Of a stretch of 64,000 nucleotides of DNA, positions 1 through 11,232 are shown piece by piece. How positions within the stretch are numbered: the first letter of the stretch is position 1; each line of letters begins with the position of its first letter. Made by a program: the position numbers and the translations under genes. Origin of the DNA: Bryoerythrophyllum caledonicum (lineage: Eukaryota > Streptophyta > Bryopsida > Pottiales > Pottiaceae). The notes under the pieces are model-generated. The model saw only the letters and a list, made by a program, of their open reading frames with translations. It was not told where the DNA came from and did no database searches. The stretch is from positions 7,482,553 through 7,546,552 of the forward strand of contig OZ020520.1 of NCBI GenBank assembly GCA_963971425.1, read 5' to 3'.

Positions 1-1350
1 AGGTATTTGTTCCCACAGAGAATCCTCGAGAAGTGCAAGACTAACAATATACCTATTGTCGTAGTCTAGTAGTTCGTAATTTTGAAAGTTAACTAAAATT
101 AACCTTAAGCGAGCCCACCTAACTAGATAGTTTCCAGGGGTTTTTATCGTGTGTCAAACTTTCTAAATCTAAAGACAATTCACACTTAATACCTCAGCAC
201 ATCATGGAGGATGGCTTCCCCGGTATCTCAGTGACCGGTAAGAAGTAACCACTAGTGTTTAGTTTAAACTCTGTTGTGCGACAGAGTAGTTATCCGGTAA
301 GTTTTTATAGTGCCCGGAAAGTCACTGCCCTCTGTTCTCACAATCAAGAAGCCACAATATCCACAATGTAACTCTACACCATAAAAAAGTTAAAAGGTTG
401 CAATAAGTTCACCGGCCTTCACAATCTACTAGAAAATAGTACCGGTAAACCGATCACGTAAAGCCAGATTCCAACTACAACCACACCCAATGAATCAAAC
501 AAGGAAGATACAAGAATAAAAACAGACCAATGCTAAGCAAATCACATAAGCAAGACATTTTTTGATAGGGATCAAAAGATCTCATCCACTGCAAGGATAG
601 AAACCGCGAAATATTCTGCACTTAGGCTTAGCTGGGATCTTTCCCAGTGTACCAAGAAAAGGGATGTCATCCCTCATTCCCACCAATCCCAACACTTTCC
701 ACTTAAGGGATGCTATCATAAATAGCAGTGGGCTTCCCAGATCCCATCCGGTAAGCAACTCTATCCGGTCCAACCGGTCTAAGGTTTTAAGTAGATCCCG
801 GATCTTACTCCACCATCTAGCATGGATATCCTACTCCCTTTGGAAGCCTTAACTCACATTTAATCACACAATATTCAACAAGCCACAATCTTGCACAACC
901 TAGCAAAGAACCATTAGGAGGACTCAACCCTCTCCACTCACACAAGTTGAATAAAAACTCTAGACACAAGCAAATCAACAAAGAAAAGAGTACTTAAACC
1001 AAAAGCCCAAGGCTCCTTAAGTATACAAAGGTCACTAGCTACCTTCCAAAACTAGATCCCCGAAAGGTAGAAAATGGCATCTAGATCCTAGAATTGAGGG
1101 TTGCCTAGTCACCAACGGATTACCGGTTGGACCGGTAAATCGGAAGACCTCCGGTCAGAGATCAATAAACATTCTCTAACAAAAGTAGGTAGCCGGAGAA
1201 AACACTCAAGTAGTAGTGACCGGGTGTACAATGGGGCTCCATCGACATCACTACTGTCACCCTAGCGTTAATCTAGCAACTTAGCAACATCCCATCAACC
1301 AATAGGACAAATCCACAATAACATAGAACAGATAACATAGGCTCAACCGG
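1..1350. other. No gene recognised
   Basis: No convincing coding region on either strand. The stretch is rich in short ACCGGT/CCGGT words (for example near 413, 446, 1124 and 1148), which also occur in the coding-like region that follows, so it may belong to the same unit. No terminal repeats or RNA genes were seen. Confidence 0.4.
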
Positions 1351-1355
1351 AAGAC

Positions 1356-3010
1356 TCATCCGAGAGAGTGGAATATCTCTCGGTTGATCCATAGGAGGAT
1401 TGATTGGAAGATTGGAAGTATCCACAGGTACATGGTCAAGGGAATCCACCAGAAGATTGGAATTTCAACCGGGAGGTCTACCGGTGGATTGGAAGTATCC
1501 ACCGGTATATTGGGAGTATCCACCGATACATGAGAAGTCTCCACCAAATCGACAAGCATAGCTATTGGAGACTCAAGCAAAGAATCCGTTTGTGAGAAAA
1601 AAAAATCAACTAGTTCCTTCCCCGGGAGGTTTGACCAGGAGGCCTCATTGCCTCTTATAGACTTTTACACCCCATTCCTTGAAAGATGGAGAATCCGCTC
1701 TACTCACTGGACATTGAGTGGGTGGATCACCATCTTCTGACGAAAGAATCGGTATACACAAATTTTCTTTTCTTCCGGGTTGGGCTCCATTCCTGCCTTG
1801 ATATGGTGGCACTGGTCGGTCCAACAAGTAACTTGGTTAGTGCGACCATAGTCTCTTGTGCCTTGACCTTTGTGTCAAGGTGCTTATTCTGGGATGTCCG
1901 GAGATTCTTCTTCACGTTGGTCAACTGTTCCCGGTCCTCCCGGACTGCAGCTAAAATATCTCCGGTGTTTTCTACTCCAAACACCTTCCAGAGAGCCCTC
2001 TAAAGACTCCTTGCCTCTAGGAGCTCCATCTCCATCTCCAAAATATCTTGGTTCCCATCCCGGAAGAACTTGGTAATGTTCCCCACCAGTATGAGATTCT
2101 TGGATGGCCGGGGTGGTGGTGGTGGTTTTCCCGTGAGACCGGGATGACCTACCCTCGTTTGAAAGTGCCTGAGATGATGACGCCTTCTGTGGGATTGCCC
2201 GTAACGCCAATCGTAGCTGAGTGTGTTGGGGAAAGGCTTGGGGAGCATGGTCCTTAGGAGCCATCCTTTGTCTCCAAACTCTCTTCTCTTCCGATTCTAG
2301 ACAATCATAATAGTCATACAAATGCATGAGGCATGGAGTCAAGAAGGTCTTGGAACATCCAACCTGTTGAATTGCCCGGAGCTGTGGCAAAATTGCTTCT
2401 TCCAACAAAAATCCCCAGTCCGGGAAGGAATCCTCGAAGAATGTTTGTATGTAGGTTGTGGCCAGCCGCGCTGTAATTCTTTCACGTCGGTTGGGGTGAA
2501 AGATTGGGTTTAAAAACTCAACCACCCTCCTCAACCGGTTGTTTGTGAATTGATGACTCTGGTAGCACTCCGATACATCGTAGGAGTTTGATAAGTACTT
2601 ATCCAGCAACTCCCTATTGACCCCGATATCCATCCCTCCTCTTCTTGAAAAGAGTACTCATTATGCTATACTTCTGTGGTCCATGTCCGAGTTTTAGCCC
2701 GGTAGACTCCCCGGGGTATCTCGAGAGGTAACAACTCTACAACTGCATATTCCTTCTCGAAGACCCACAGTTTCTCGTATAATCCCATGCAATCCATCCG
2801 GGTGAAGTCTTCTTCCAATTCTCCTCCTTACTCCGTCCCCTCCCACTTGTTAAGATCAATCTTAGGAAGCTTCATCGTCCCCGGTGGAGTCATGTTGTCC
2901 GGAATGTGCCAGTACTTCCACCAATCACCCTACCAACTTATCACAATTTTCGGTCCGGCCCGGAAAACACAAGTATACTGGGTAACTGGTGTACTTTCTC
3001 TAGAACACTT
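1356..3010 (-). pseudogene. Unrecognised coding-like region, probably part of an old mobile element
   Basis: The longest open stretch is 249 codons (2633 to 1884, minus). It begins MDIGVNRELLDKYL and contains SFPDWGFLLEE, and looks like real, compositionally complex protein. Upstream on the same strand, further coding-like sequence includes the phrases YWHIPDNMTPPGTMKLPKID and LYEKLWVFEKEYAVVELLP. Downstream, around 1,400-1,580, a Pro/Val/Asp-rich stretch repeats PVDTSNPPVD-like units. I do not recognise the family. The region is interrupted several times and is best read as a fossil, possibly the N-terminal part of a retroelement or of a plant mobile-domain gene. No protease, reverse transcriptase or integrase was found nearby, so the assignment stays open. 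Confidence 0.35.
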
Positions 3011-3502
3011 TTCTAGATTAACGAGGATGTAGGCATCTCGCATATCTAGTAACACAAGTAACAAAATAACATAACAATTAACCACTTCAAGCAAAAGATA
3101 TGACTGGAGAGAGAGAGAAACCTTTATCACCGTCTCTCTGTCTCGCGTGCACATACACACGAGTCGATGAGAATGAGGCCCCTGTACCCGTGTGCGTGTC
3201 TAATGCAGTGTCCGGAGCACGCCTCGCTTCGTCTAACTCGGCCCTTGTTTGGGACGGGACGGACCTCGACGGCCCGCACAACTCGATTCCCTCTGCTTTG
3301 TCGCGGCTCGTCATTCGGCTCTAGAGTCGCGGAGTGGAGCCCGGTTCTGGCCCTGGTCTAAAGCAACGGCGCGGTTGCGCATCGTCTCGTTGACCGCCAT
3401 GGGCGGCCCATCAACATGCATCCTGATCGGAACTCCGGTACCCGGCACCCCACTTGTCTAGTCTAACCTTAATCAGATCACTTTTGTTAATAGCACATTG
3501 TA
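3011..3502. other. No gene recognised; GC-rich patch
   Basis: The sequence turns GC-rich between about 3,150 and 3,460, with short open frames on both strands, none of which resembles a known protein. A (GA)n run sits near 3,108. Nothing else is supported. Confidence 0.3.
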
Positions 3503-3862
3503 GAAGAACTCCGGTCTTCGAAGGAGACCGGCATGAATATAGTGTTTGTTCATTCTCTTTATGAAGCATATGGCCATGGGACATAGGCTAGTGTAATAGG
3601 ATTACTCCCCCCTCTTGAGTATATTAAACACTTTTCTACACTAAGTGCTTCCCAACACTAATTGCCTTAGAGACAACCGACATGTTATCTCCTCCAAAGG
3701 CTTTGTGGGTCCCCGTGCAACGAGGCCTTGGGACCCCTACCATAATGGAGTGGACTATGGTGGTAGGCACCACGCCGGCAATAGGACTTGAACTCACAAC
3801 CACCTCACTGGTGTGCCATGACCCAAACCACTACATCAAGACCATGGTGCACACCTTGATAT
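3503..3862 (-). repeat. tRNA-derived SINE with LINE-derived 3' tail
   Basis: Read on the minus strand, the 5' end carries RNA polymerase III promoter boxes: an A box TGATGTAGTGG (complement of 3828-3838) and a B box GAGTTCAAGTCC (complement of 3784-3795). Their spacing of about 55 nt is that of a tRNA gene. The 3' part (about 3,640 to 3,503) resembles the last ~140 nt of the LINE family at 20.5-60 kb: a CTC-AGAGGGGGAGTA block, a GGCCAT block, then GAACAAACACTATATTCA. It ends in the same terminal hairpin (3511-3531, loop GAA) and a short TTC tail. SINEs with such tails are known to borrow the partner LINE's reverse transcriptase. A target duplication was not found. The tRNA of origin could not be named. 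Confidence 0.75.
3511..3531 (-). other. 3'-terminal hairpin of the SINE
   Basis: Arms CCGGTCTTC and GGAGACCGG-type (plus-strand reading) pair around a GAA loop, with one wobble pair. This is the same structure as at the ends of L1, L2 and L3. Confidence 0.7.
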
Positions 3863-4029
3863 TATCACCCAAACCCTTGATACTATCTCTTTTTCCTCAA
3901 AATTTGTAGTGTAAGTCTGACAATATCAAAAAGTGGATGGATGAAATAGATTTGTGAGATGGAAGATCCAAGATTTTCCAAGAATCCATCTTGATCTCAA
4001 TGAAACTTTATGCTGAGAAACCTTTAGTA

Positions 4030-4140
4030 CTAGTTTATGGACCCGTTGTTCCCAACGGGCACGGGCAACCTATATATATATTATTATATTTGCACCGGCA
4101 CGGACGCGCATTGAGCATGCGGGGTGCCAGATGTGATTTT
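4030..4140 (-). mobile_element. Helitron 3' end
   Basis: On the minus strand the sequence runs: AT-rich stretch (TATATATA near 4,072), a CCCGTTG / CAACGGG hairpin (4042-4048 with 4053-4059, 4-nt loop), eight further bases, then CTAG (4033-4030) followed by T. A 3' hairpin a few bases before CTRR, with insertion between A and T, is the known signature of Helitron 3' termini. The GC-rich block just inside (4,092-4,130) is also typical of plant Helitron ends. The 5' end (TC after A) was not located, so length and cargo are unknown. No Rep/helicase gene was seen. Confidence 0.5.
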
Positions 4141-4335
4141 TTTTTTGTTTTTTCAAGAGGATTCTAACGGATTACGGTACATCTTCTAACTCGTCGTGAT
4201 GCAAATGTTATGAGCAATTTTGTTAGGCTGATTTTTTTCACTTTTAACACTAAATGTAAACAAATTGACATTTAGTGAAAGTCAGGTCATAGGGGTAGTT
4301 ACACTATTGGTGCCATATCACTAATGAACATTATT

Positions 4336-5221
4336 AGTTGTAGTTATCCTCGGGCCGGGGATAACTCCACTTTCAGAAATGAAAGTCATCCTCGGCGCGA
4401 GGATAACTTCACTTCAAAACACTAATTATCCTCGGCCCGGAGATAACTACACTTCAAAACACAAGTTATCCTTGACCCGGGGATAACTACACTTTCAGAA
4501 TTGAATGTTATTCTCGGCCCGGGGATACCTCCACTTTCACTAAATGAAAGTTATCCTCGGCCCGAGGATAACAACACTTCAAAACACTAGTTATCCTCGG
4601 CCCGGGGATAACTCCACTTTCAGAAATTAATGTTATCCCCGGCCCGGGGATAGCTCTACTTTCAAAAATAAAAGTTATCCTCGGGCCGGGGATAACTCCA
4701 CCTTCGGAAATTAATATTATCCTCGGCCCGGGGATAACTACACTTTCAATAAATGAAAGTTATCCTCGGCCCGAGGATAACTACACTTAAAAACACTAGT
4801 TATCCTCGGCCTAGGGATAACTACACTTTGAGAAATGGATGTTGTCCTCGAGATGGGGATATCTCCACTTTTAAAAATGAAAGTTCTCCTCGGCCCGGGG
4901 ATAACTGCACTTTCAATAAATGAAAGTTATCCTCGGCCCGAGGATAACTACACTTGAAAACACTAGTTATCATCAACCCAGGAATAACTACACTTTCAGA
5001 ATTGAAAGTTATCCTCGGCCCAGGGATAACTGCACTTTCAAAAATGAAATTTATCCTCAGGCCGGGGATACCTCCACTTAAAATAAATGAAAGTTATTCT
5101 CGGCCCGGGGATAACTCCACTTCATAACACTAGTTATCCTCAGGACGGGGATAACTCCACTTTCAGAAATGAAAGTTATCCTCGACCCGAGGATAACTCC
5201 TCTTTCACTAAATGAAAGTTA
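4336..5221. repeat. Palindromic tandem array, about 21 units of ~42 bp
   Basis: Each unit contains a near-perfect palindrome, best copies TTATCCTCGG-C-CCGAGGATAA, joined by a second short palindrome, ACTTTCA-(4-5 nt)-TGAAAGT, or by the variant ACTTCAAAACACTAG. Spacer types recur in a set order: a unit with an AAATGAAA spacer followed by one ending AAAACACTA is found near 4,530, 4,740 and 4,910, so there is a higher-order repeat of 4-5 units. No open frame crosses it. Such DNA can extrude cruciforms. The array may be a minisatellite within the neighbouring element. Confidence 0.9.
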
Positions 5222-5364
5222 ACCACTTCAAGTCGTCATTATCAATCTCCTCAGCTGTATTCTCAACATTGTTTCTTTAGTTTTATTTGTGCAGACCTGA
5301 AGAACATAGGCCGGAGCGCGCAATGCATGTGCTTGTGTTTTGAATTTAAATTCAAACTAATGGC

Positions 5365-5380
5365 TTCTACGGCTATAAAT
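5365..5380 (+). promoter_or_regulatory. Possible TATA box
   Basis: GGCTATAAATAGGG is a near-consensus plant TATA element. It lies about 200-600 bp upstream of the recombinase coding region on the same strand and could be its promoter. Confidence 0.4.
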
Positions 5381-5654
5381 AGGGAGTTTCAATCTCTAGC
5401 TTTTAGTTTCTTATATGTCTTTCTAGTTGCTACATTTCAGTGTACTTACTGCCGGAGTGATTCTCTTGAATTTGTAGCATTTTTCAATGCTTTTTTGAAT
5501 CACGATGGCACGTTTGTTTGGCATTCGAGAGAGATTTTGTTTTCAGAGGTTTCTAGTGATGCAGTCACCTAGTTTTAGCTTAGGCTTCAGCCCCCCAGCG
5601 AAGAAGCGACGATCTAAGAAATGTCTGACTTTTTAGAATTCTCATGATTCAGGG

Positions 5655-8245
5655 TTGATGTTAGGGATATTGAGTGGTGCTCTAGATCCTTCTAATGTTG
5701 TAGATGTGTCCGCCGAACTTCTTTCTTCTATTTTCCCGTCGACACCATCATTCCTCCCTGACACAGGAATTGACAATGAAGATGTTGAGAGCACAGCGTC
5801 TGTCGCAAATGATAAGTGGTTCCAAAATCGTTTTAACAAATTTCTTGGACACATTAATCATACTCCTTTGAATCCCTGAGTCAATGTTTATGTACACTTA
5901 GGAGGAGCTTGGTACTGATCTGCTGCCTTGTTCCTTTAAGTGTTTGTTGAAGAAGGATGGACATAGGTATCCTTAGACTCGTTAAATCAACAACCTGCTC
6001 AACACCTGCCAGCGTATTTTGCGTAAGCACCAACGATCTGAACTTCCTTCAAGATTAGCTGCAGGTTCACCTATCTTACCTCAATTAAATATGCGGATCA
6101 ATCCATTGTTTTCTCGAACAGTGGATTGCTTTGAGTATGGAATGCGGAATTCAGTCGAAGAGCAAGGTAATATGCCGAGGCAAAAGGTAGATATATTCTC
6201 TGTATTTGAAGAACGTCTCATTCTTGATCATCTAGAGCATTCAATCCACCATCACTTTGGATTGCAAAAGCGTTGGGCGTCTTTTTGCTGTAGTAAGTTC
6301 ATTGTCCGCGGTCAAGGTGAACTGCACAAGCTAGAGGTCGGACAATTTTCTGAAGTGGTTGTTAATAATGTTCCAACAATTTGGTAAGCTTTCTTGTGTT
6401 TTTTTATTCTAGTTTTTTTCAATTTAGTTAGATGCTCATATTTTAAATTTTTATGTCAGATCTTAATTCAGAATAGTATATTTACTTTGAGCTTGTTGCT
6501 TTTGATTTTTTGTAGTTACGTGGAAACAGATTCCAAGAACAACCACGTGGATTTATGGCATACGCAACAAGAGGATTTTTGAGAGCCGTGTTACTCCAAT
6601 AATCCTGATGTAGTTGCTTGTTAACATGCCTTGATGGCTCACATGCCGCCTGTTGGGAAAAATAGTCACATGTTCCTGCAGCCGATTTCTAATCTTGTTG
6701 GTATGACTTGGTATAAGCAAAACGTGAATGTTTCCAAGGCCGTTTTGTCCACTTATGTAGCCTCTATGGCTGCGCGAGTTGGTTTTCGTGGTGATTATAC
6801 CAACAAGTCATGTAGATCCACGGCTATTTCTTGTATGATTGCTAGCGGAGTTCCTGAGGAAGTAATAGTAACTGTAACCGGCTACAAAAATCCGAAGAGC
6901 CTAAAGCGTTACTATCGTACAACGATTGTGACGCACATTTCGGCGCAACAAGCTTCTCATTAGAATGTAGGTGTACCCTATCAAGATATTCTTGCTCAGA
7001 GTATGGATTTCTCGAGAAGGAGAAATGGATTTTGGCAAGGTGGTAGTATCATTCTAAACCTGTCTCAGTTGTTTAACAATTGCTTAAGTTAGAGTCAAAG
7101 TACTTCCCATTCTGAAGAAAGTTGTGGTAGAGATTTTTCTGATTCTGTTGCTGCCTCGTTGTTCCAATCCAATCATGCTCGGCATTTAGATAAATGTCTG
7201 TTTGATAGTGGTGATCATCTTGTTGTATGTCCTGGGGATCCGGTTAATGAGCGGTGGGATCAATTAGATTTCCATTTTCCTTTGAGGTCACGCTTGTCTT
7301 CCAAGAATCCTCATGACTCTATTGATAGGTCTCCTATCCAATGCTCTGACCTTGTTGCTTCTACTAGTAAGAATCGTCTTTCTAGATATGAGAGAAACCT
7401 CATTATAGCACAGTAGAAACGAGTTTTGAGTTCTCATTCTTTTGAGATATTTACAACTATTCTTCACGGTATGCAAAGAAATTCTAAAGATTTTGCTTGT
7501 GTTCAGCCTTTTAAGTCTAGTCGTTCTTTCTCTATATCTAGTGGAGATTATAGAAAGAGAAAAGAGAGTGAAACTGCTTTAATGTATGAGCAGATAAAGA
7601 GAGAGTCAGCTTGTGCAAAGGCTGGTTGGGATTGTGAGAGTATTTTCAATTTTGGCTTGTTTTTCTGACGATTTAAATGGTGTGGACAACGTTGCAGCTG
7701 CTCCCACAGATATCATGGTTGCTCAGCCGAATGCTCCTTGGATACCTCAACCGAACGCTCCTCGGATTCCTAGCCGAATGCTCCATAGATTCTTCAACTG
7801 CATGCTCCTCAGATTCCTCAGCCTTTTGTGTCTCCTATTGCATCAAATGTTCAATCACGTCCTCTTCTGTCATCATGTGTTTCCCCTAGTGTTCCTGCCA
7901 TCTTAAGTGCACATGTACTGAGTGGTAATATGCTTCCACAGAAGTGTGTTCCTGCCGTTAGCAGTGAAGGTTTGTTGCGTAGTAGTAGTGTTCGTGCGCT
8001 GAATGAACAACCTCAAGCTAGACTGTGTGGATCAAAACTATCATTTCTCTGGTCCAATCCAATACTTTTTCAACATTGGAGGGATCAACTGTGATCCAAC
8101 TGTTCCTATTGGTGACTTTCTTACAAGTCTTTCACGTGTAGCATCTTCGCAAGGAGCAACAAGTATTGCTAAACCTGTTTTGCAAGCGGGATTGGAGGGT
8201 CTGGCGATATCCATGGAGGACAAGGCTGAGCAGTTTGGTATATGA
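5655..8245 (+). pseudogene. Crypton-like tyrosine recombinase gene (DUF3504-like), decayed
   Basis: The core lies at about 5,900-6,960. Its segments match the order of DUF3504-type tyrosine recombinases: LLKKDGHRYP (N-terminal SAM-like part), then FIVRGQGELHKLEVGQF (first catalytic Arg region), YVETDSKNNH, and finally CRSTAISCMIASG ... VTGYKNPKSLKRYYR (C-terminal box with the Tyr). A good intron fits between about 6,385 and 6,515 (GTAAGC ... TTTTGTAG) and joins the second and third blocks. Downstream to 8,245 is Ser-rich coding-like sequence with a Pro-Asn-Ala-Pro repeat near 7,720-7,830. These recombinases move Crypton DNA transposons and have been domesticated in animals (ZMYM/QRICH-type genes). 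DIRS/Ngaro elements use related enzymes, but no reverse transcriptase is present here. The gene is broken in several places and only part of the catalytic signature remains. Confidence 0.6.
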
Positions 8246-8249
8246 TGGG

Positions 8250-8945
8250 TGCAGTTACTTGTTCATATTTTTTGAATCAGTTTACATATTTTTTGGAGCG
8301 GTGTAAACAACTCAGGAGTGGTGTTTTGATAATAGAGTTGAAAAATGATTAGAGTATTGACAAAGTGTAGGTTGCAGCAAGCTTTCCTGGATGGAGTCAG
8401 CCGGGTTTTAAGGCGTTGAGCCTCACTTCAGTACAAAACTTCAAATTTTGAATTCAAAGTTTGCATTCAAAATATAAATCCAATTGTGTTCTGTAATAAT
8501 TTGAATTGAAAATTTGCGGAACTCAGTTTGTCTTATGTGGTAAAATTCAGCAAAGTGAAAAATTGGAGGACAGCCCTCTATCATACCATAATGTCATCTC
8601 TCTCATCCAATAGTTCGATGACAGGTCACTTAATCTGGTCCTGGCCAGCACCACGGTATCGTAACCTCTCTTTTGTCATAAAGTCATCATAATGGTGGTC
8701 AATCAAATTATGCTAGATTAAAAAGACGTACACATCGTAAGTGCAGTTCGAACAGTGCACTACGCTTTTTGATTTATAACAGTGAGATGTTGTAAGCGTG
8801 CATATAGCTGGCTTACATCCTCTGGATAGCGAACATGGTTGAACGTCTCGGAGTACTAAAAATGAAGTGAAAATGTACAAAGAATGAAATGAAACTAAAA
8901 ATGTAATGAACTATAAATGAAACGAACTGAAAACTAAATCCTGCA
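8250..8945. other. Intergenic, AT-rich
   Basis: No coding region, RNA gene or clear repeat. It includes the 3' flank of the F-box gene, which would be transcribed from the right. Confidence 0.4.
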
Positions 8946-8947
8946 TA

Positions 8948-10123
8948 CTACTGAGGAGGCATCACACGGAACTCAAGATGTGAAATATGTCCAACAAAGA
9001 TAATGTGGCCAACTGCTGCGAAATCAAAATTTCTATAGAGAAAACCGGGCATTGGGGCCCAGATGTTCCGCACCACGTCCCACTGCAACCGACGGCCAGC
9101 CAAACTTGTCATGATGACGGTATCTCCACATCCAATAGCCACCGCCGGATAGAGCGCAGGAATATACAGTCTACGTAAATAACGATGCGCCGCAGAGAGA
9201 ATCGGGGGATCCAGGAGGATCAAGTGCGGCTCCGTAGGTGAAATCTTCCACACTCTGAGAGGAAGCTCAGCACTGGCAAACCGCACTAGTAACAAGGAAG
9301 CCCGAGTTGCCACCAACTGAAAGTGAAATCTCACCTGTGGCTGAGGCAGCAAGGAAATATCAATGCGGAACCACACATCTACTCTGTCCAAGGCACATGA
9401 GCGGAGCTCATGGCGACTCTTCTCGTCGAAGAAGAGTGCGTATAGAACACCACTCATGATAACACATGAGAGAGGGCACCGCACGGCCCCCGGCACATCA
9501 CAAACTCTCGTCCAGAGCTTCACCTTCGAATCGTACATTGTGACTCGCACCGGCTCCAAGTGGCTCGTATGAAGGAGGACGATCCGGTACTGCAGACTCG
9601 CCGCATCGACCACCATCGCAGCAACAACGTGATGACCAACACCAGGCGGCGGCGGAACCTGGTGGTAACTCCTCGAAACGGGGTTGCAGACGACGTGGCG
9701 GGGATTGCGGCTGGTGTCGTCAGGTGTGTAGACAGCATAGATGAGGCCTCCGTCCGTAGCTAATGTGCACCTACTAAATCTCATCCGCCGTGCACCACGA
9801 ACCAGGGTGAGCCGGATGAACCAGTCGGACACAAAGCGAATAGTATGGGTGGCTGGGACGTGCACGACCTGCCATTTATACTCCTCCCTCACTCTCGAAG
9901 TCCAAGCCTGAAGATGCACGGCAGGAGTATTCATCCTAACAACAGTCAGTATGTATGAGCCTTCGGAGGGCTTTGGTTTGAATCCCGGTAACCCTGCAAT
10001 CACCCGATCCCAGTCCTTTGATACTGTACGCCAGAAGCGCACTCTCTCCCCAGGAAGACGACGGAGAACCTCCTCCTTCAGCTCAATATATAGATCGTCC
10101 CATAACGTCCTAGAAGGCGGCAT
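8948..10123 (-). CDS. F-box protein, kelch/beta-propeller-type C-terminus likely
   Basis: A single intact 391-codon exon. The N-terminus (residues ~10-50) is an F-box: LPGERVRFWRTVSKDWDRVI fits the conserved Leu-Pro ... Val-Ser-Lys-x-Trp core that binds SKP1. The rest lacks strong kelch signatures, but it has spaced aromatic strands (for example VKLWTRVCDVPG, VWKISPTEPHL, WDVVRNIWAPMPGF) as in plant F-box/kelch or FBA-type propellers, which recruit substrates to SCF ubiquitin ligases. I chose the first ATG (10121-10123) because the F-box follows within ten residues. It is the only full-length host-type gene in the window. The target is unknown. The gene lies between a transposon fossil and a repeat cluster. 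Confidence 0.75.
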   Translation of the reverse strand: MPPSRTLWDDLYIELKEEVLRRLPGERVRFWRTVSKDWDRVIAGLPGFKPKPSEGSYILTVVRMNTPAVHLQAWTSRVREEYKWQVVHVPATHTIRFVSDWFIRLTLVRGARRMRFSRCTLATDGGLIYAVYTPDDTSRNPRHVVCNPVSRSYHQVPPPPGVGHHVVAAMVVDAASLQYRIVLLHTSHLEPVRVTMYDSKVKLWTRVCDVPGAVRCPLSCVIMSGVLYALFFDEKSRHELRSCALDRVDVWFRIDISLLPQPQVRFHFQLVATRASLLLVRFASAELPLRVWKISPTEPHLILLDPPILSAAHRYLRRLYIPALYPAVAIGCGDTVIMTSLAGRRLQWDVVRNIWAPMPGFLYRNFDFAAVGHIIFVGHISHLEFRVMPPQ

Positions 10124-10347
10124 GGTGCTTAACTCTCCAACTCCAGCAGACCCGTGCGGAAAGTAAAAACAACATTAAATTAGTGCATCAACCTCAACAT
10201 GAGCTACAAGACACACTATAATGTAGTCATTCTGTGAAGTTAGACACTGTATTGGCAACTTCAACTAATATACCATTCAGTACTATTTGACAAATAGGAT
10301 TGTTTGCTTCTACTAATGACAATTCAGAATTAACTTTTGACTATCAG

Positions 10348-11232
10348 AGCACTTACAAGATCAGCAAACAAAACCAGCTACATGCAGGTCTAAAAGAAGA
10401 CCATATCATGAAATAATGCAGTACAATGAGAATCGTTTCACAACACTCGCTCACCGACTGCCTCAGGAGTGTCGCCTAGTTCCGCGATACTATATAAACC
10501 CAATACCAATACAAATCTCTTAGGTAGTAGCCTGAGGAAGGGATATTCAGTGATATCAAGCGCGTTAAATAACTCTGCTTCACAGAAACTACGTCCCTTT
10601 CAAGGCAGCATCGAAAGTGAGCTACGTAAACTACGTCCCTTTCAAGTTTGAAGGCAGTATCAGCATCAACAATGCAATACAATGAGAATTGTTTCACACC
10701 ACTCGCTCACCGACTGCCTCAGAAGTGTCGCCTAGTTCCGTGGTACTATAAACCCAATACCAATACAAATCACCGCGATATTGGTATTGGGTACTATTCG
10801 CTACTCAGTATTCATTATTCATGACTATTCAATATTCAGTAATGAAAGAAATCTGTCACATACCTGAAGCACGAAAGCAGTCGAAGAGAGTGAAAGAGTA
10901 GCGCCAATAACCACAACTCCGTCTATTGCTCAAATATCAACCTGGTAACACGCAAGAGCAAAAACCATTACTCCAGTGTGGAAGAAATCAAACTTACAAT
11001 CACAACGTAGAACTCCCTGGAGCACTTACAAGATCAGCAGACCAAACCAGCTACATGCAGGTCTAAAAAGAGACCATATCGTGAGATAATGCAGTACAAT
11101 GAGGATCGTTTCACAACATTCGCTCACCGACTGCCTCAGGGATGTCCCCTCGTTCCGCGATACCACATACCACATACCACATACCCAATACCAATGCAAA
11201 TCACCGCGATATTGGTATTGGGTACTATTAAT
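10348..11232. repeat. Three-copy dispersed repeat with palindromic end
   Basis: Copies lie at about 10,348-10,521, 10,669-10,797 and 11,021-11,232. All share TACAATGAGAATCGTTTCAC, then CTCGCTCACCGACTGCCTCA, then GTTCCGCG and CCCAATACCAATACAAATC. Two copies finish in an inverted repeat, ACCCAATACCAAT with ATTGGTATTGGGT (10752-10764 and 10780-10792; again near 11,188-11,225). The third copy also carries a CACATAC triplication. This may be one small element copied locally. No coding capacity was seen. Confidence 0.8.

Noticed and set aside
4336-5221. CRISPR-like array
   Set aside because: The units are palindromic, have no unique spacers and lie in a eukaryotic genome.
5852-5860. Independent origin of the (TTC)n run near 55,852 as a random microsatellite
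   Set aside because: The run sits exactly at the end of the LINE hairpin, as the GAA run does in L1 and L3, so it is the element's tail. (The run itself is at 55,852-55,877.)
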